Positions 40,692 to 49,744 of a DNA stretch of 60,654 nucleotides are shown piece by piece. The position numbers and the translations under genes were made by a program. Position 1 is the first letter of the stretch, and each line of letters opens with the position of its first letter. Source of the DNA: JBQTHP01 sp052389755. GTDB taxonomy: Bacteria > Pseudomonadota > Gammaproteobacteria > Steroidobacterales > Steroidobacteraceae. A model generated the notes under the pieces. It saw only the letters and a program-made list of their open reading frames with translations. It did not search any database and was not told the DNA's origin. The DNA lies in the NCBI GenBank assembly GCA_052389755.1, contig JBQTHP010000006.1, positions 1 to 60,654 on the forward strand, written 5' to 3'.

Positions 40692-42908
40692 TTATCCAGA
40701 GATTCCTTGGCTCTCCGCCGCCCGCCGGATCTCGAAGCAGCGGTGGATCCGCGGATTACGCGCGAAGTCCTGCGGCAGGGTGGCCGCTGAGATGTCCTCG
40801 ATCACGTAGCGTTTCGCGACGTCGGCGTCGAGCTTGAAACGCTGAGCGTTCGTCGAGAACACCAGCAGGCCAGACGGCGCGAGCAGGCGCATGCTCGCTT
40901 CGATGAGCGCGGTGTGGTCGCGCTGCACGTTGAGCACGCCGTACATCCGCTTCGAGGTGGAGAAGGTCGGCGGACCGAGGAAGATCAGGTCGTAGCGCGC
41001 GTTGCGCCGGGCAGCGTCCTCGAGCCAGCCCCGTGCATCGGCGTGGATCAGCTCGTGGTTCTTGCCGGAGAAGCCGTTCAGCGCGAGATTGCGTTGCGCC
41101 CAATCGAGATAGGTCGCCGACAGATCCACGCTCGTGGTGGAGCGCGCGCGTCCTGCCGCCGCATGAACGGTCGCCGTGCCGGTATATGAGAAGAGATTCA
41201 GGAAGCGACGCCGCTCCGCCGCCGAGCGCAGCCGTGCGCGCGTGATGCGGTCATCGAGGAACAGCCCGGTGTCGAGGTAGTCGTCGAAGTTCACCCAGAA
41301 TCGAAGACCGCCCTCCTCGACGACGTGAAACTGCGCCTCCTCGCCGCGCTTGCCGTACTGCTCTCCGCGCGCCTGCTTGCGCCGGGTCCGGAAGTAGATG
41401 CGCTCGGCGGGCACGTCGGTCACTTCCGGCAGGACCGCGAGAGCCTCGTTGCGCCGGCGCTTTACGGCTTCGACTTCGATCTCGCGCGGCGCCTGATACT
41501 CCTGCACGTACAGCCACTCTTCCGGTCGCTCGGCGCCGCGATACCGGTCGATGGCCAATGCGTATTCGGGCATGTCGGCGTCGTACAGGCGGTAGCACGA
41601 GACGCCCTCGCGATGCGCCCAGCCTGCGAGTCGCTCGACGTTCTTCTTCAGCCGGTTCGCGAACATGCGGGCGCCCGGGGCGCTGCGCAGCGTCGGATCG
41701 ATCTTCACCGTGCCCGTGCGAACGCCCGGTGTGCGGAACTCGTCGCGCTCGATGTCCAGGCGCAGGAGGCGGCATTCGAGCGGGCCGTTCCACACCGTGT
41801 GCGTACGCTGGGCGCGCACTCCGAGCTCGAGGCCCATCTCGGGCGCGCCCGTGAGAACGGCCGCTCGCCATCCGACGAAACGCTCGCGCAACACGCGGCC
41901 GAGCTCGCGATGCACGTCTCGCGCGACGGTGCGATCCTCGAGCCGCACGCCGTACGGAGGATTAGTGCAGAGGAGCCCGAGTCCCGCGAGCGGGGCGGCG
42001 TTCATGCGCGGCGCGGCATCCGCAAGCTCCGCGACCTCGAAGCTCACGCGCGATTCAACCCCCGCGCGCCGCGCGTTCTCGCGCGCGTGGCGGATCGCGG
42101 CAGGATCGCGATCGAGCCCGCGCATGACGGTGTGAGTGCTGCGTACGCCGATGAGGGCGCGGGCAGCGGCCGTCGCGCGCAACTCTTCCCAGAGTCCGGC
42201 GTCGTGCCGTCGCCAGCCGAGGAATCCGAAGTAATCGCGCGTGAGCCCCGGCGCGACATCGGCCGCCATCGTCGCCGCCTCGATCACGAACGTACCGGAT
42301 CCGCAGAGCGGATCGAGAAACTCGGCGCCTTTCGCCGCAAGCTCGGGCCAGCCGGCGCGCAGGAGGATGCCGGCCGCGACGTTCTCCTTGAGCGGCGCCT
42401 GCCCGGCCGCAGCGCGATAGCCGCGCCGGTGCAGGCTCTCGCCCGACAGGTCCAGAGAGAGCGCGATGCGCGTGCCGTGCGCGTGCGCATGCACACGCAG
42501 ATCGGGACGCTCGCGGGATACATCCGGCCGCACGCCCTTGGCGTCCCGCAGCGCGTCGACGATCGCGTCCTTCACCCGCAGCGCGCCGAACTGGGAATGC
42601 GTGATCGAGGGATGTCGGCCGGTGAAATCGCAGGCGAGCGTGCCGCGCGGCTCCAGATGCTCGGCCCAGTCGATCGCGCGTACGGCTGCGTACAGGGCAT
42701 CGGCATCGCGCGCCTCGAACTGGGCGATCTCGAGGAACACCCGATTGGCAATGCGCGACTCGAGGCAGGCGCGATAGGCGAGCTTGAGATCCCCCGCGCA
42801 CGCGACGCCCGTCGAGCGGTCTCGCACGTCTTCCGCGCCGAGCGCAGTGAGCTCGCGCGCGAGCAGGTCGGCGAAGCCGCGAGGGCTCGCCACGAGCAGC
42901 TGCAGCAC
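40692..42908 (-). CDS. rlmL: bifunctional 23S rRNA methyltransferase RlmKL
   Basis: A 738-residue protein with a GTG start. The N-terminal THUMP domain (residues about 45-155) leads into a first methyltransferase with LDPLCGSGTFVIEAA and the base-flipping motif LLCTNPPYGVRL. A second methyltransferase in the C-terminal third has FLNLFSYTGTATVHAAAG and LIFLGPPTFSTSKR. E. coli RlmKL makes m2G2445 and m7G2069. The full fused length is present, as in gammaproteobacteria. The start codon abuts the palindromic repeat at 42909. Confidence 0.95.
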   Translation of the reverse strand: MLQLLVASPRGFADLLARELTALGAEDVRDRSTGVACAGDLKLAYRACLESRIANRVFLEIAQFEARDADALYAAVRAIDWAEHLEPRGTLACDFTGRHPSITHSQFGALRVKDAIVDALRDAKGVRPDVSRERPDLRVHAHAHGTRIALSLDLSGESLHRRGYRAAAGQAPLKENVAAGILLRAGWPELAAKGAEFLDPLCGSGTFVIEAATMAADVAPGLTRDYFGFLGWRRHDAGLWEELRATAAARALIGVRSTHTVMRGLDRDPAAIRHARENARRAGVESRVSFEVAELADAAPRMNAAPLAGLGLLCTNPPYGVRLEDRTVARDVHRELGRVLRERFVGWRAAVLTGAPEMGLELGVRAQRTHTVWNGPLECRLLRLDIERDEFRTPGVRTGTVKIDPTLRSAPGARMFANRLKKNVERLAGWAHREGVSCYRLYDADMPEYALAIDRYRGAERPEEWLYVQEYQAPREIEVEAVKRRRNEALAVLPEVTDVPAERIYFRTRRKQARGEQYGKRGEEAQFHVVEEGGLRFWVNFDDYLDTGLFLDDRITRARLRSAAERRRFLNLFSYTGTATVHAAAGRARSTTSVDLSATYLDWAQRNLALNGFSGKNHELIHADARGWLEDAARRNARYDLIFLGPPTFSTSKRMYGVLNVQRDHTALIEASMRLLAPSGLLVFSTNAQRFKLDADVAKRYVIEDISAATLPQDFARNPRIHRCFEIRRAAESQGISG

Positions 42909-42964
42909 CCCTCACCCTACCCTCTCCCCGCAAAGCGGGGAGAGGTGCCGGAGGCGGGTGAGGG
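42909..42964. repeat. CTCACCC/CTCTCCCC palindromic element, copy 1
   Basis: Outer arms CCCTCACCC (42909-42917) and GGGTGAGGG (42956-42964) enclose inner arms CCTCTCCCCGC (42921-42931) and GCGGGGAGAGG (42935-42945) around a 3-nt loop. It fills the gap between the puuC stop and the rlmL GTG start, so GGGTGAGGG on the minus strand may serve as the rlmL ribosome site. A second copy is at 50136-50194. Sequences of this type are common intergenic palindromes in proteobacterial genomes. Confidence 0.9.
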
Positions 42965-42966
42965 CT

Positions 42967-44466
42967 TCAGGTCAGATCGATCCACGTCGTCTTGAGCTCG
43001 GTGTACTTGTCGAAGGCATGCAGCGATTTGTCGCGCCCGATGCCCGATTGCTTGAAGCCGCCGAATGGCACGGTGATGTCGTCGGCGTCGTAGCAGTTCA
43101 CGTACACGGTGCCGGCCCGCAGCGCACGCGCGACGCGGTGCGCGGTCTTCAGGTCTTTCGTCCACACGGCCGCGGCGAGCCCGTAGATCACGTCGTTCGC
43201 GATCTCGATCGCTTCCTCCACGGTCCTGAAGGTGATCGTCGAGAGCACCGGTCCGAAGATCTCTTCGCGCGCGATGCGCATCTGCGGTTTCACCTGATCG
43301 AACACGGTCGGCTCGACGTAATACCCGCCGCTCGCTTCGAGCGCGCGCTTGCCGCCGAGGCGCACCGCCGCGCCGTCCTCGCGACCCGCCTCGATGTAGC
43401 CGAGCACGCGCTTCAACTGGATGTCGTCCACGATCGCGCCGAGCTTCGTCGCGGGATCGAGCGGATCTCCCGGCTGCATCTGCCGGCCGATGGCCTGGAT
43501 CTTCTCCAGCATCGCGTCCTTGATGCTCTCGTGCACGAGCAACCGGGAACCGGCCGAACACATTTCCCCTTGATTAAAGAAGATCGCGAACGCGGCGGCG
43601 GTAGCTGCTTTCTCGAGATTCGCATAGTCGGCGAGCACGATGTTCGGCGACTTGCCGCCGCATTCGAGCGATACGCGCTTCATGTTCGACTGGCCCGCGT
43701 ACTGCAGTATCTGCCGGCCCGTCGCGGTCGAGCCGGTGAAGGCGACGGCATCGACGTCCATGTGCAGCGCGAGCGCCTTGCCCGCCGTGTGCCCGAATCC
43801 CGGCACGACGTTGAAGACACCCTCGGGGATCCCCGACTCGAGCGCCAGCTCCGCGATGCGAATCGCGGTCAGCGGCGATTTCTCCGACGGCTTCAGTACG
43901 AGGGAATTGCCCGCTGCCAGCACCGGACCGATCTTCCAGGCCGCCATGACGAGCGGGAAATTCCACGGCACGATCGCTCCCACCACGCCGACCGGCTCGC
44001 GCGTAATGAGCGCGAGCGCATCGCGGCCCGTCGGGGCGACCTCGTCGTAGATCTTGTCGATCGCTTCGGCGTACCAGCGGATCGCGCCCGCCGCCGCCGG
44101 AATGTCGATGCGCTGGCTGTCGCTGATGGGCTTGCCCATGTCGAGCGTTTCGGTGAGCGCCAGCTCGTCCTTGTGGGCGAGGATCGTGTCCGCGAACTTC
44201 TGCAGGATGCGCTTTCTCTTGCCGGGCGACAGGCCGGCCCAGGTCCCCTTCCGGAACGCGGCCCGCGCGGCGGCAACGGCCGCGTCGACGTCGGGTGCAT
44301 CACCCGCGGCAACGCGCGCGAGCAGCTTGCCGTTCGTCGGGGAGAGATCGTCGAAGGTTTCGCCGGAGGCGGCATCGACGAAGCGTCCTCCGATGAACGC
44401 CTTGGTGCGGATGTCGAGCGCCTTCGCGCGCTGGTGCCAGGAGACGGTGTCGGGTTGCGCGGACAT
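42967..44466 (-). CDS. puuC: gamma-glutamyl-gamma-aminobutyraldehyde dehydrogenase
   Basis: A 499-residue NAD(P)-dependent aldehyde dehydrogenase. Motifs: GAIVPWNFPLVMAAWKIGPVLAAGNSLVLKPSEKSPLTA, AVAFTGSTATGRQI, the glutamate in VSLECGGKSPNIVLAD, and the catalytic Cys in FNQGEMCSAGSRLLVHESI. The N-terminal IRTKAFIGGRFVDAASGETFDDLSPTNGKLLARVAAGDA is the PuuC/AldH pattern. It oxidises the aldehyde made by PuuB. It lies 9 kb from puuB, beyond several unrelated genes, and is divergent from an aminotransferase. Confidence 0.93.
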   Translation of the reverse strand: MSAQPDTVSWHQRAKALDIRTKAFIGGRFVDAASGETFDDLSPTNGKLLARVAAGDAPDVDAAVAAARAAFRKGTWAGLSPGKRKRILQKFADTILAHKDELALTETLDMGKPISDSQRIDIPAAAGAIRWYAEAIDKIYDEVAPTGRDALALITREPVGVVGAIVPWNFPLVMAAWKIGPVLAAGNSLVLKPSEKSPLTAIRIAELALESGIPEGVFNVVPGFGHTAGKALALHMDVDAVAFTGSTATGRQILQYAGQSNMKRVSLECGGKSPNIVLADYANLEKAATAAAFAIFFNQGEMCSAGSRLLVHESIKDAMLEKIQAIGRQMQPGDPLDPATKLGAIVDDIQLKRVLGYIEAGREDGAAVRLGGKRALEASGGYYVEPTVFDQVKPQMRIAREEIFGPVLSTITFRTVEEAIEIANDVIYGLAAAVWTKDLKTAHRVARALRAGTVYVNCYDADDITVPFGGFKQSGIGRDKSLHAFDKYTELKTTWIDLT

Positions 44467-44488
44467 GAGTCGCTCCGCTGGGAGGAAA

Positions 44489-44584
44489 GCCCACAGCTTA
44501 CAGCTTACAGCTCACAGCCCGGAGAAGACCGCGACCGGTGTGCTCCGGCTCCGGGCTGTAAGCTGTGAGCTGTAGGCTGTAGGC
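44489..44584. repeat. 36-bp inverted repeat built of heptamers
   Basis: Left arm 44489-44524 contains units ACAGCTT, ACAGCTT, ACAGCTC and ACAGCCC. Right arm 44549-44584 contains the complement-type units GGGCTGT, AAGCTGT, GAGCTGT and AGGCTGT. The arms match at 32 of 36 positions and are separated by 24 bp. The element fills the divergent region between puuC and the aminotransferase gene and ends 7 bp before the latter's ATG. Its four mismatches have no strand bias for wobble pairing. Confidence 0.88.
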
Positions 44585-44591
44585 TTCATCC

Positions 44592-45896
44592 ATGCATCGC
44601 GCCGACCTCGAATCCCTGTGGCTCCCGTTCACCGCGAACCGTCTCTTCAAGGAGCGCCCGCGGCTGCTATCCAGGGCGGCGGGTATGCACTACTGGACGC
44701 CGGACGGACGGCAGATCCTCGATGCGGTGGCGGGCCTGTGGTGCGTGAACGCCGGGCATGGCCGACGCGAGATCACCGAGGCGGTCGCCCGGCAGCTCGA
44801 GACGCTCGACTACGCGCCGCCCTTCCAGATGGGACATCCGCCGGCCTTCGAGCTCGCGAACGCTCTGGTCAAGATCGCGCCCGCCGGTCTCGACCATGTG
44901 TTCTTCACGAACTCCGGTTCGGAAGCGGTGGATACCGCGCTCAAGATCGCACTCGGGTATCACCGCGTACGAGGTGAAGGCTCGCGTACGCGTCTCATCG
45001 GCCGCGAACGCGCGTATCACGGAGTCGGCTTCGGCGGCATCACCGTCGGGGGCATCGTTGCGAACCGCAAGATGTGGTCCGCGTCGCTGCTGCCGGGCGC
45101 GGACCATCTGCCGCATACGCATGATCTCGCGCGAAATGCGTTCTCGCGCGGCCAACCGGCTCACGGGGCGGCGCTCGCCGATGAGCTCGAGCGCCTCGTC
45201 GCGCTGCACGATGCCTCGAGCATCGCGGCCGTGATCGTCGAGCCGATCGCCGGATCGACCGGCGTGCTCATCCCACCGCGCGGATACCTGCAGCGGTTGC
45301 GCGAGATCTGCGACCGCCACGGCATCCTTCTCATCTTCGACGAAGTGATCACGGGCTTCGGCCGGACCGGCTCACCCTTCGCAGCGCAGGAGTTCGGCGT
45401 CCTGCCCGACATGATCACGGCGGCGAAGGGCCTCACGAACGGCAGCGTGCCCATGGGGGCGGTGCTGGTGAAGCGTGGGATCTACGATGCTTTCATGCAG
45501 GGCCCTCCGGGCGCAATCGAGCTTTTTCACGGCTACACGTATTCGGCGCACCCGGTCGCGTGCGCAGCGGGGCTCGCGACGCTCGGCATCTACCAGCGCG
45601 AAGGGCTGCTCACGCGCGCGCGAGAGTTGTCGAAGGATTGGGAGGACGCCGCGCACGGCTTGCGCGGTCTGCCGCATGTGCTGGACGTGCGTGCCTATGG
45701 GCTCGTGTGCGGCGTCGAGCTCGCGCCGATCGACGGCAAGCCGGGTGCCCGCGCGTTCGAGGTCTTTCTGAAATGCTTCGAGCGCGGCGTGTTCGTGCGC
45801 CAGACAGGCGACACCATCGCACTTTCGCCGCCTCTCGTGATCGAGAAGCAGCAGATCGAGACGATCTTCGCGACGCTTCGTGAGGTGCTGGCTTAG
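44592..45896 (+). CDS. class III omega-aminotransferase (beta-alanine/putrescine:pyruvate type)
   Basis: A 434-residue PLP enzyme. It begins with the omega-amino acid transaminase pattern LWLPFTANRLFKERPRLLSRAAGMHYWTPDGRQILDAVAGLWCVNAGHG. Further: FFTNSGSEAVDTALKIALGYHR, RAYHGVGFGGITVGG, EPIAGSTGVLIPPRGYL, LIFDEVITGFGRTG and the Schiff-base lysine in MITAAKGLTNGSVPMGAV. It is divergent from puuC, so an amine or omega-amino acid from polyamine breakdown is a likely substrate. Its stop overlaps the convergent GGDEF-EAL gene by 4 bp. Confidence 0.92.
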   Translation: MHRADLESLWLPFTANRLFKERPRLLSRAAGMHYWTPDGRQILDAVAGLWCVNAGHGRREITEAVARQLETLDYAPPFQMGHPPAFELANALVKIAPAGLDHVFFTNSGSEAVDTALKIALGYHRVRGEGSRTRLIGRERAYHGVGFGGITVGGIVANRKMWSASLLPGADHLPHTHDLARNAFSRGQPAHGAALADELERLVALHDASSIAAVIVEPIAGSTGVLIPPRGYLQRLREICDRHGILLIFDEVITGFGRTGSPFAAQEFGVLPDMITAAKGLTNGSVPMGAVLVKRGIYDAFMQGPPGAIELFHGYTYSAHPVACAAGLATLGIYQREGLLTRARELSKDWEDAAHGLRGLPHVLDVRAYGLVCGVELAPIDGKPGARAFEVFLKCFERGVFVRQTGDTIALSPPLVIEKQQIETIFATLREVLA

Positions 45897-48517
45897 CCGC
45901 GTGGCCGCGGCCGCAGCACGCTGACGGTTCCAGGCGAGTCCAGAGCGGGCTTCGGGCGCGGCAGCGTGGGGATGCTGCGCAGGGCCGCAAGGCGCGAGGT
46001 GGTGTCGGCGACGAACTGTAGGGCGTCGGGTCCGGGCATGGGACGTGCGACCAGATATCCCTGCACCGTGAGCTCCCCGCACCCTGCCAGAAACTCGAGC
46101 TGACCGAGACGCTCCACGCCTTCGGCGGTCACCTGCAGCCCGAGGCTGCGGCACAGAGTCATGATCGAGCGCGCGATGGCCGCTGCCCGAGGGTTCACGT
46201 CGACGTCGGCGACCAGGCTGCGATCGAGCTTCACGCGGGTCAGCGGCAGCTGCTCGAGCGAGGTGAGCGAGGAGTAGCCCGCGCCGAAATCATCCAGTGC
46301 GACCGACACACCCATCGTTTTCAGGCTGTGCAGCGTGTCGATCGTCATCGCGCCGGTCTGCAGCACGGTTTCCGTCAGCTCGAGCTCGAGGCACTCGGCC
46401 GGCAGGCCCGTGCGGGCGAGAAGCTGCTGCACCTTCGCCACGAAATTGCCCGTGAGGAACTGCTGCGCAGACGCATTGACGGCGATGCGCGCGAGCGGCC
46501 ACTCCTTGCGCCGCCATTCGGCGATCGTTTCGACGGCGCGCGTGAGCACCCAGTCGTTGATCTCGAGGATGAGGCCCGATTGCTCGGCCACGGGGAGGAA
46601 CTGCGCCGCCGGAATGATCGTGCCGTCCGGCTGCCGCCAGCGCAGCAACGCCTCCAGCACGGTCGTCTGCAGTGTCCCGAGCGATACCTCCGGCTGGTAA
46701 TGCAGCTCGAGCTCGCCGGCGTCGATCGCACGGCGCAGGGCCTGCTCGGTGCGGAATCGATTCGTGGCTGCCGCCAGAAGCTCGGGGCTGTGGATCGCGT
46801 AGCGATTGCGGCCCAGCTCCTTCGCGTGAAACAGCGCGGAGTCGGCCGCACGGAGCAATGATTCCGCGTTGGTGGCGTGCTGTGGACAGAGGGCGACGCC
46901 GATGCTCATCCCGACGAGCAGCTCGCGCATGTCCACCGTCAGAGGCTGCTGGAACTCGCTGATGAGCCGCGCGACGCGGTCCTCGACCTCGGCGGTGGAG
47001 GCGGGATTCGCGAGCACGAGCGTGAATTCGTCGCCACCGAGCCGCGCCACGAATTCGTGCGCCTCCGTGAGCTCCCGCAATCGCCGGCTGATGGCTCGCA
47101 GCACGCGATCGCCGAACTCGTGCCCGAGGCTGTCGTTGAGCGTCTTGAAGTTGTCGACGTCGATGAACAGTACGGCGAGACGCCGCTCGTCCGAAAGGGT
47201 CTGCTCGATCGCGGCGTTCAGGTAGGAGAAGAGCTGGCGTCGGTTCGGCAGCTCGGTGAGCGCGTCGTGATGCGCCAGGTAGCGCAGCTGGCGCGTGCGC
47301 TGCGCGACGCGATCCTCGAGACGCGCCTGGTAGCTGCGCACGACCTGCTCCGACTCCGCGAGCTGCTCGGCCATGTGGTTGAACGAGGCCGCGAGCTCGT
47401 CGAGCTCGCGCGTGCCGCCACGCGGGACGCGCGTCGCGAGCGCCCCGGACGCGAGTCTGCGGGTGCCCTCCATCAGACGCCGCACCGGCAGGGTGACGCC
47501 GAGCGCGGTCGCCGCGGAGACCACGAGGACCACGATGAGCGCCGCCATGCTGACGAGCCCGATGAGCCGTTCGGCCTCCTCGGCCGTGACTCGCGCGTGC
47601 CGCGCCGATTCGGTCAGCGCCCTCCACGTAGGTTCCTGAAGCTCGGAGTACACGCGCTTCTGCACGCGCTCGGCGCTCGCGCCGAATGCGCGACGCGCGG
47701 CAGCGAGCTCGCCGTCGAGCTTCGCGACGTTGCTGCGCAGCCTGCCTGCGAGCAGCGCATCCTCGCGCACGAGCTCGAGCCAGGCGAGCCCCGGCGAGCG
47801 CCCGAATTCATCGGCGTGGTTGCGCAGCAACGTGCGGAAGGTGCCCTCCGCCAGGGCGGCGGCTTCCACGGTACTCTGCTCGCGCTGCGAAAACTGCGTC
47901 GCGGCGAGATTGCGCGCGCGCTCCGCGGCGATGCCGAGGTCCGCGAGTGACTTGCGCGCGAGCATGTTGTCGCCGATCTGCACGCCGATCGCGCCGGCCC
48001 GCTCGATGCGGTCGCGCACGCTATTGGCGAATCCCCAATACTCCCGGATAGCGACGCGCTGGCGACGCTGCTGGTCGACGAGCGCAAGGCCCTCGCGATG
48101 CAGTGCGAGGATCTCGGCGGCCAGCTCCATCGCATCGGCGGGTGCCGGTTCACCGGCGCCCTGGTACTGGGCTACGACGCCGAGGAGCGTCTGCGAGGCG
48201 CTGTCGATCGCGCCCGAGCTCTCCGTGCCATCGAGCTTCGAATAGGAAAAAACGGCGCGATCGAACGCGGCGATCGCATCACCGAGCTCGCGCGCGAGCT
48301 GCGCGAGCGGCCCGAACCGCTGCTCGACCCGGCTGACGTACTGAGATGCGGTGTGCGTGCTCTGCTGCGCGAGGCGATTGCCGATGAGCACGACGACGAG
48401 CACCGCGCTCGAGGCGAGCACCAGCCACACGCTGAGCGGCAGCGCCCAGGGACGCGCGCGCGCAGGCCGCCGCGGCTCGACGGCGGCGGGCCTCGACGCT
48501 GGCTCTTCGGTGGCCAT
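45893..48517 (-). CDS. membrane GGDEF-EAL c-di-GMP enzyme with HAMP domain
   Basis: An 874-residue protein. A first membrane segment at about 27-47 and a second at about 318-340 bound a helical periplasmic sensor of some 270 residues. A HAMP domain and a coiled coil (ESEQVVRSYQARLEDRVAQRTRQLRYLAHHDALTELPNR) follow. The GGDEF domain has an intact RLGGDEF, and the EAL domain has an intact EALLRW, the NxSAxQF segment and the DDFGAGYSSL loop. Both cyclase and phosphodiesterase activity are possible on motif grounds. The small membrane-protein gene at 48576 may be co-transcribed. Confidence 0.94.
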   Translation of the reverse strand: MATEEPASRPAAVEPRRPARARPWALPLSVWLVLASSAVLVVVLIGNRLAQQSTHTASQYVSRVEQRFGPLAQLARELGDAIAAFDRAVFSYSKLDGTESSGAIDSASQTLLGVVAQYQGAGEPAPADAMELAAEILALHREGLALVDQQRRQRVAIREYWGFANSVRDRIERAGAIGVQIGDNMLARKSLADLGIAAERARNLAATQFSQREQSTVEAAALAEGTFRTLLRNHADEFGRSPGLAWLELVREDALLAGRLRSNVAKLDGELAAARRAFGASAERVQKRVYSELQEPTWRALTESARHARVTAEEAERLIGLVSMAALIVVLVVSAATALGVTLPVRRLMEGTRRLASGALATRVPRGGTRELDELAASFNHMAEQLAESEQVVRSYQARLEDRVAQRTRQLRYLAHHDALTELPNRRQLFSYLNAAIEQTLSDERRLAVLFIDVDNFKTLNDSLGHEFGDRVLRAISRRLRELTEAHEFVARLGGDEFTLVLANPASTAEVEDRVARLISEFQQPLTVDMRELLVGMSIGVALCPQHATNAESLLRAADSALFHAKELGRNRYAIHSPELLAAATNRFRTEQALRRAIDAGELELHYQPEVSLGTLQTTVLEALLRWRQPDGTIIPAAQFLPVAEQSGLILEINDWVLTRAVETIAEWRRKEWPLARIAVNASAQQFLTGNFVAKVQQLLARTGLPAECLELELTETVLQTGAMTIDTLHSLKTMGVSVALDDFGAGYSSLTSLEQLPLTRVKLDRSLVADVDVNPRAAAIARSIMTLCRSLGLQVTAEGVERLGQLEFLAGCGELTVQGYLVARPMPGPDALQFVADTTSRLAALRSIPTLPRPKPALDSPGTVSVLRPRPRG

Positions 48518-48575
48518 GCTCGCGCGGGCGGACCTCTATGGCCGCCCTCCCCTGTCCTCCCCGATGCTGCGGGCC

Positions 48576-48731
48576 TCAGGCCCGCGGCGTCGGCAGATCG
48601 CGGTTACGCGACGTCCATGCGCGATGTATCACGATCACGACGATGGCGCCGATGAGCACGGCACCGAGCGTGAGCAGCTCCGAGTCGGAGAACACCGATA
48701 CTCGGGAGGCTGCAATGGTTACGGTCTCCAC
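48576..48731 (-). CDS. candidate 51-residue single-pass membrane protein
   Basis: A GTG at 48731, preceded by GGGGAG, opens a 51-codon frame to a TGA at 48576-48578. The product begins METVTIAASRVSVF and has one hydrophobic helix (LLTLGAVLIGAIVVIVIHRAW) followed by a basic tail. A 7-bp stem (GCGGGCC/GGCCCGC, 48569-48585) overlaps the stop. It lies 58 bp upstream of the GGDEF-EAL gene on the same strand. The clear helix and ribosome site argue that it is real; there is no homology evidence. Confidence 0.45.
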   Translation of the reverse strand: METVTIAASRVSVFSDSELLTLGAVLIGAIVVIVIHRAWTSRNRDLPTPRA

Positions 48732-48805
48732 TACACATCTCCCCGAAACACTCCGGACGCTCCGGCAAGCTGCTCCAGAATCCTACTGCGGAAGATGCGG
48801 GGAAA

Positions 48806-48847
48806 GCGCGCAGTCGTCGTTGTGCGACAGGGGTCACGACTGCGCGC
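48806..48847 (-). terminator. hairpin terminator after the TorF porin gene
   Basis: A perfect 12-bp stem GCGCGCAGTCGT / ACGACTGCGCGC encloses an 18-nt loop, 27 bp beyond the porin stop codon. On the minus strand the stem is followed by TTTCC. It likely ends the porin transcript and separates it from the small membrane-protein gene. Confidence 0.65.
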
Positions 48848-48873
48848 GTTATGTCAGTCTTTTATTCCTGCTT

Positions 48874-49575
48874 TTATTCCTGTCCCCACGGCAGAGTCGT
48901 CGCAACGGCGAATATCAGGCGATCCTCGTTGTTGCCGACGTCGTCCGTGATCTTCTGCGTGCCGCTCGCGTCGGTTCCCGTGACCTTCAGGCTCAGCGCG
49001 AAGTTGTTCACGTTGTAGCCGAGGCCCACCGAGTAGTCGAAGATCTCTCCGCCGACGAGATCCCAGAGATCACCGTAGCTGTACCCGAGGTGCAGCAGCA
49101 GGGAGAAGTCCTGCGGCAACTCGATCGTCGCGTTGCCTTCCGTGTACAAGCCGCTCTCTCCGCTGTCGTAGAGATCGTCCGCGTACCACTGTTTCACCGA
49201 GAACGGCCCGGCGCTGAAACCCGCGTAAAACTCCGGATATTCGCCGAGGTCGTTCGAGCCCGGATACGAGTAGTACACGGCGCCGACAGTCCAGCTCGCG
49301 TTATCGCTGATCGTACCTGTGTAACCCCCGTAGTAATCGACTTCGATGTCCCCGTCGGCCGGCGAGAAATCCACGTTGCTCGCCCAGGCGCCGACGGCGA
49401 AGCCGTTCCCGAACGCGTAATCGAGGCTGCCCTGCAGCGCGGGATCCTTTGCGCTCTGGCTGAAGCCGCGGAAGTCGTAGTCGTTGGTGAGCGTGAGCGT
49501 CGAACTGAACTGCGCGAATGCGCCCTGACTCGCGACCAGCATGAGGCTGGCCGCGCAAGCAAGCTTCCATCGCAT
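48874..49575 (-). CDS. TorF-family putative porin
   Basis: A 233-residue outer-membrane protein started at the ATG at 49575 (GGAGAGAGGG upstream). The signal peptide KLACAASLMLVASQGAFA is followed by FSSTLTLTNDYDFRGFSQSAKDPALQGSLDYAFGNGFAVGAWASNVDF, which defines the Gcw_chp/TorF group. Aromatic-rich alternating strands continue to the end. A 12-bp tandem duplication (48859-48882) repeats the last codons, so a second in-frame stop follows the first. Function as a porin is a family prediction. Confidence 0.9.
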   Translation of the reverse strand: MRWKLACAASLMLVASQGAFAQFSSTLTLTNDYDFRGFSQSAKDPALQGSLDYAFGNGFAVGAWASNVDFSPADGDIEVDYYGGYTGTISDNASWTVGAVYYSYPGSNDLGEYPEFYAGFSAGPFSVKQWYADDLYDSGESGLYTEGNATIELPQDFSLLLHLGYSYGDLWDLVGGEIFDYSVGLGYNVNNFALSLKVTGTDASGTQKITDDVGNNEDRLIFAVATTLPWGQE

Positions 49576-49744
49576 AGACCCTCTCTCCTCTGTGACAGAC
49601 CCGGTGTCATCCAGGTGTTGCAGCAAGTGTACCAGCCCGCTGGAAACGTTCCGAAGTCTAGTGACTACGGGCGCTTACGCGCGCGGCACCCGGCAGTGCG
49701 CGCGCCACACTGGACGGGCGACGGGCCGAATTGGTGCAGGCGGG

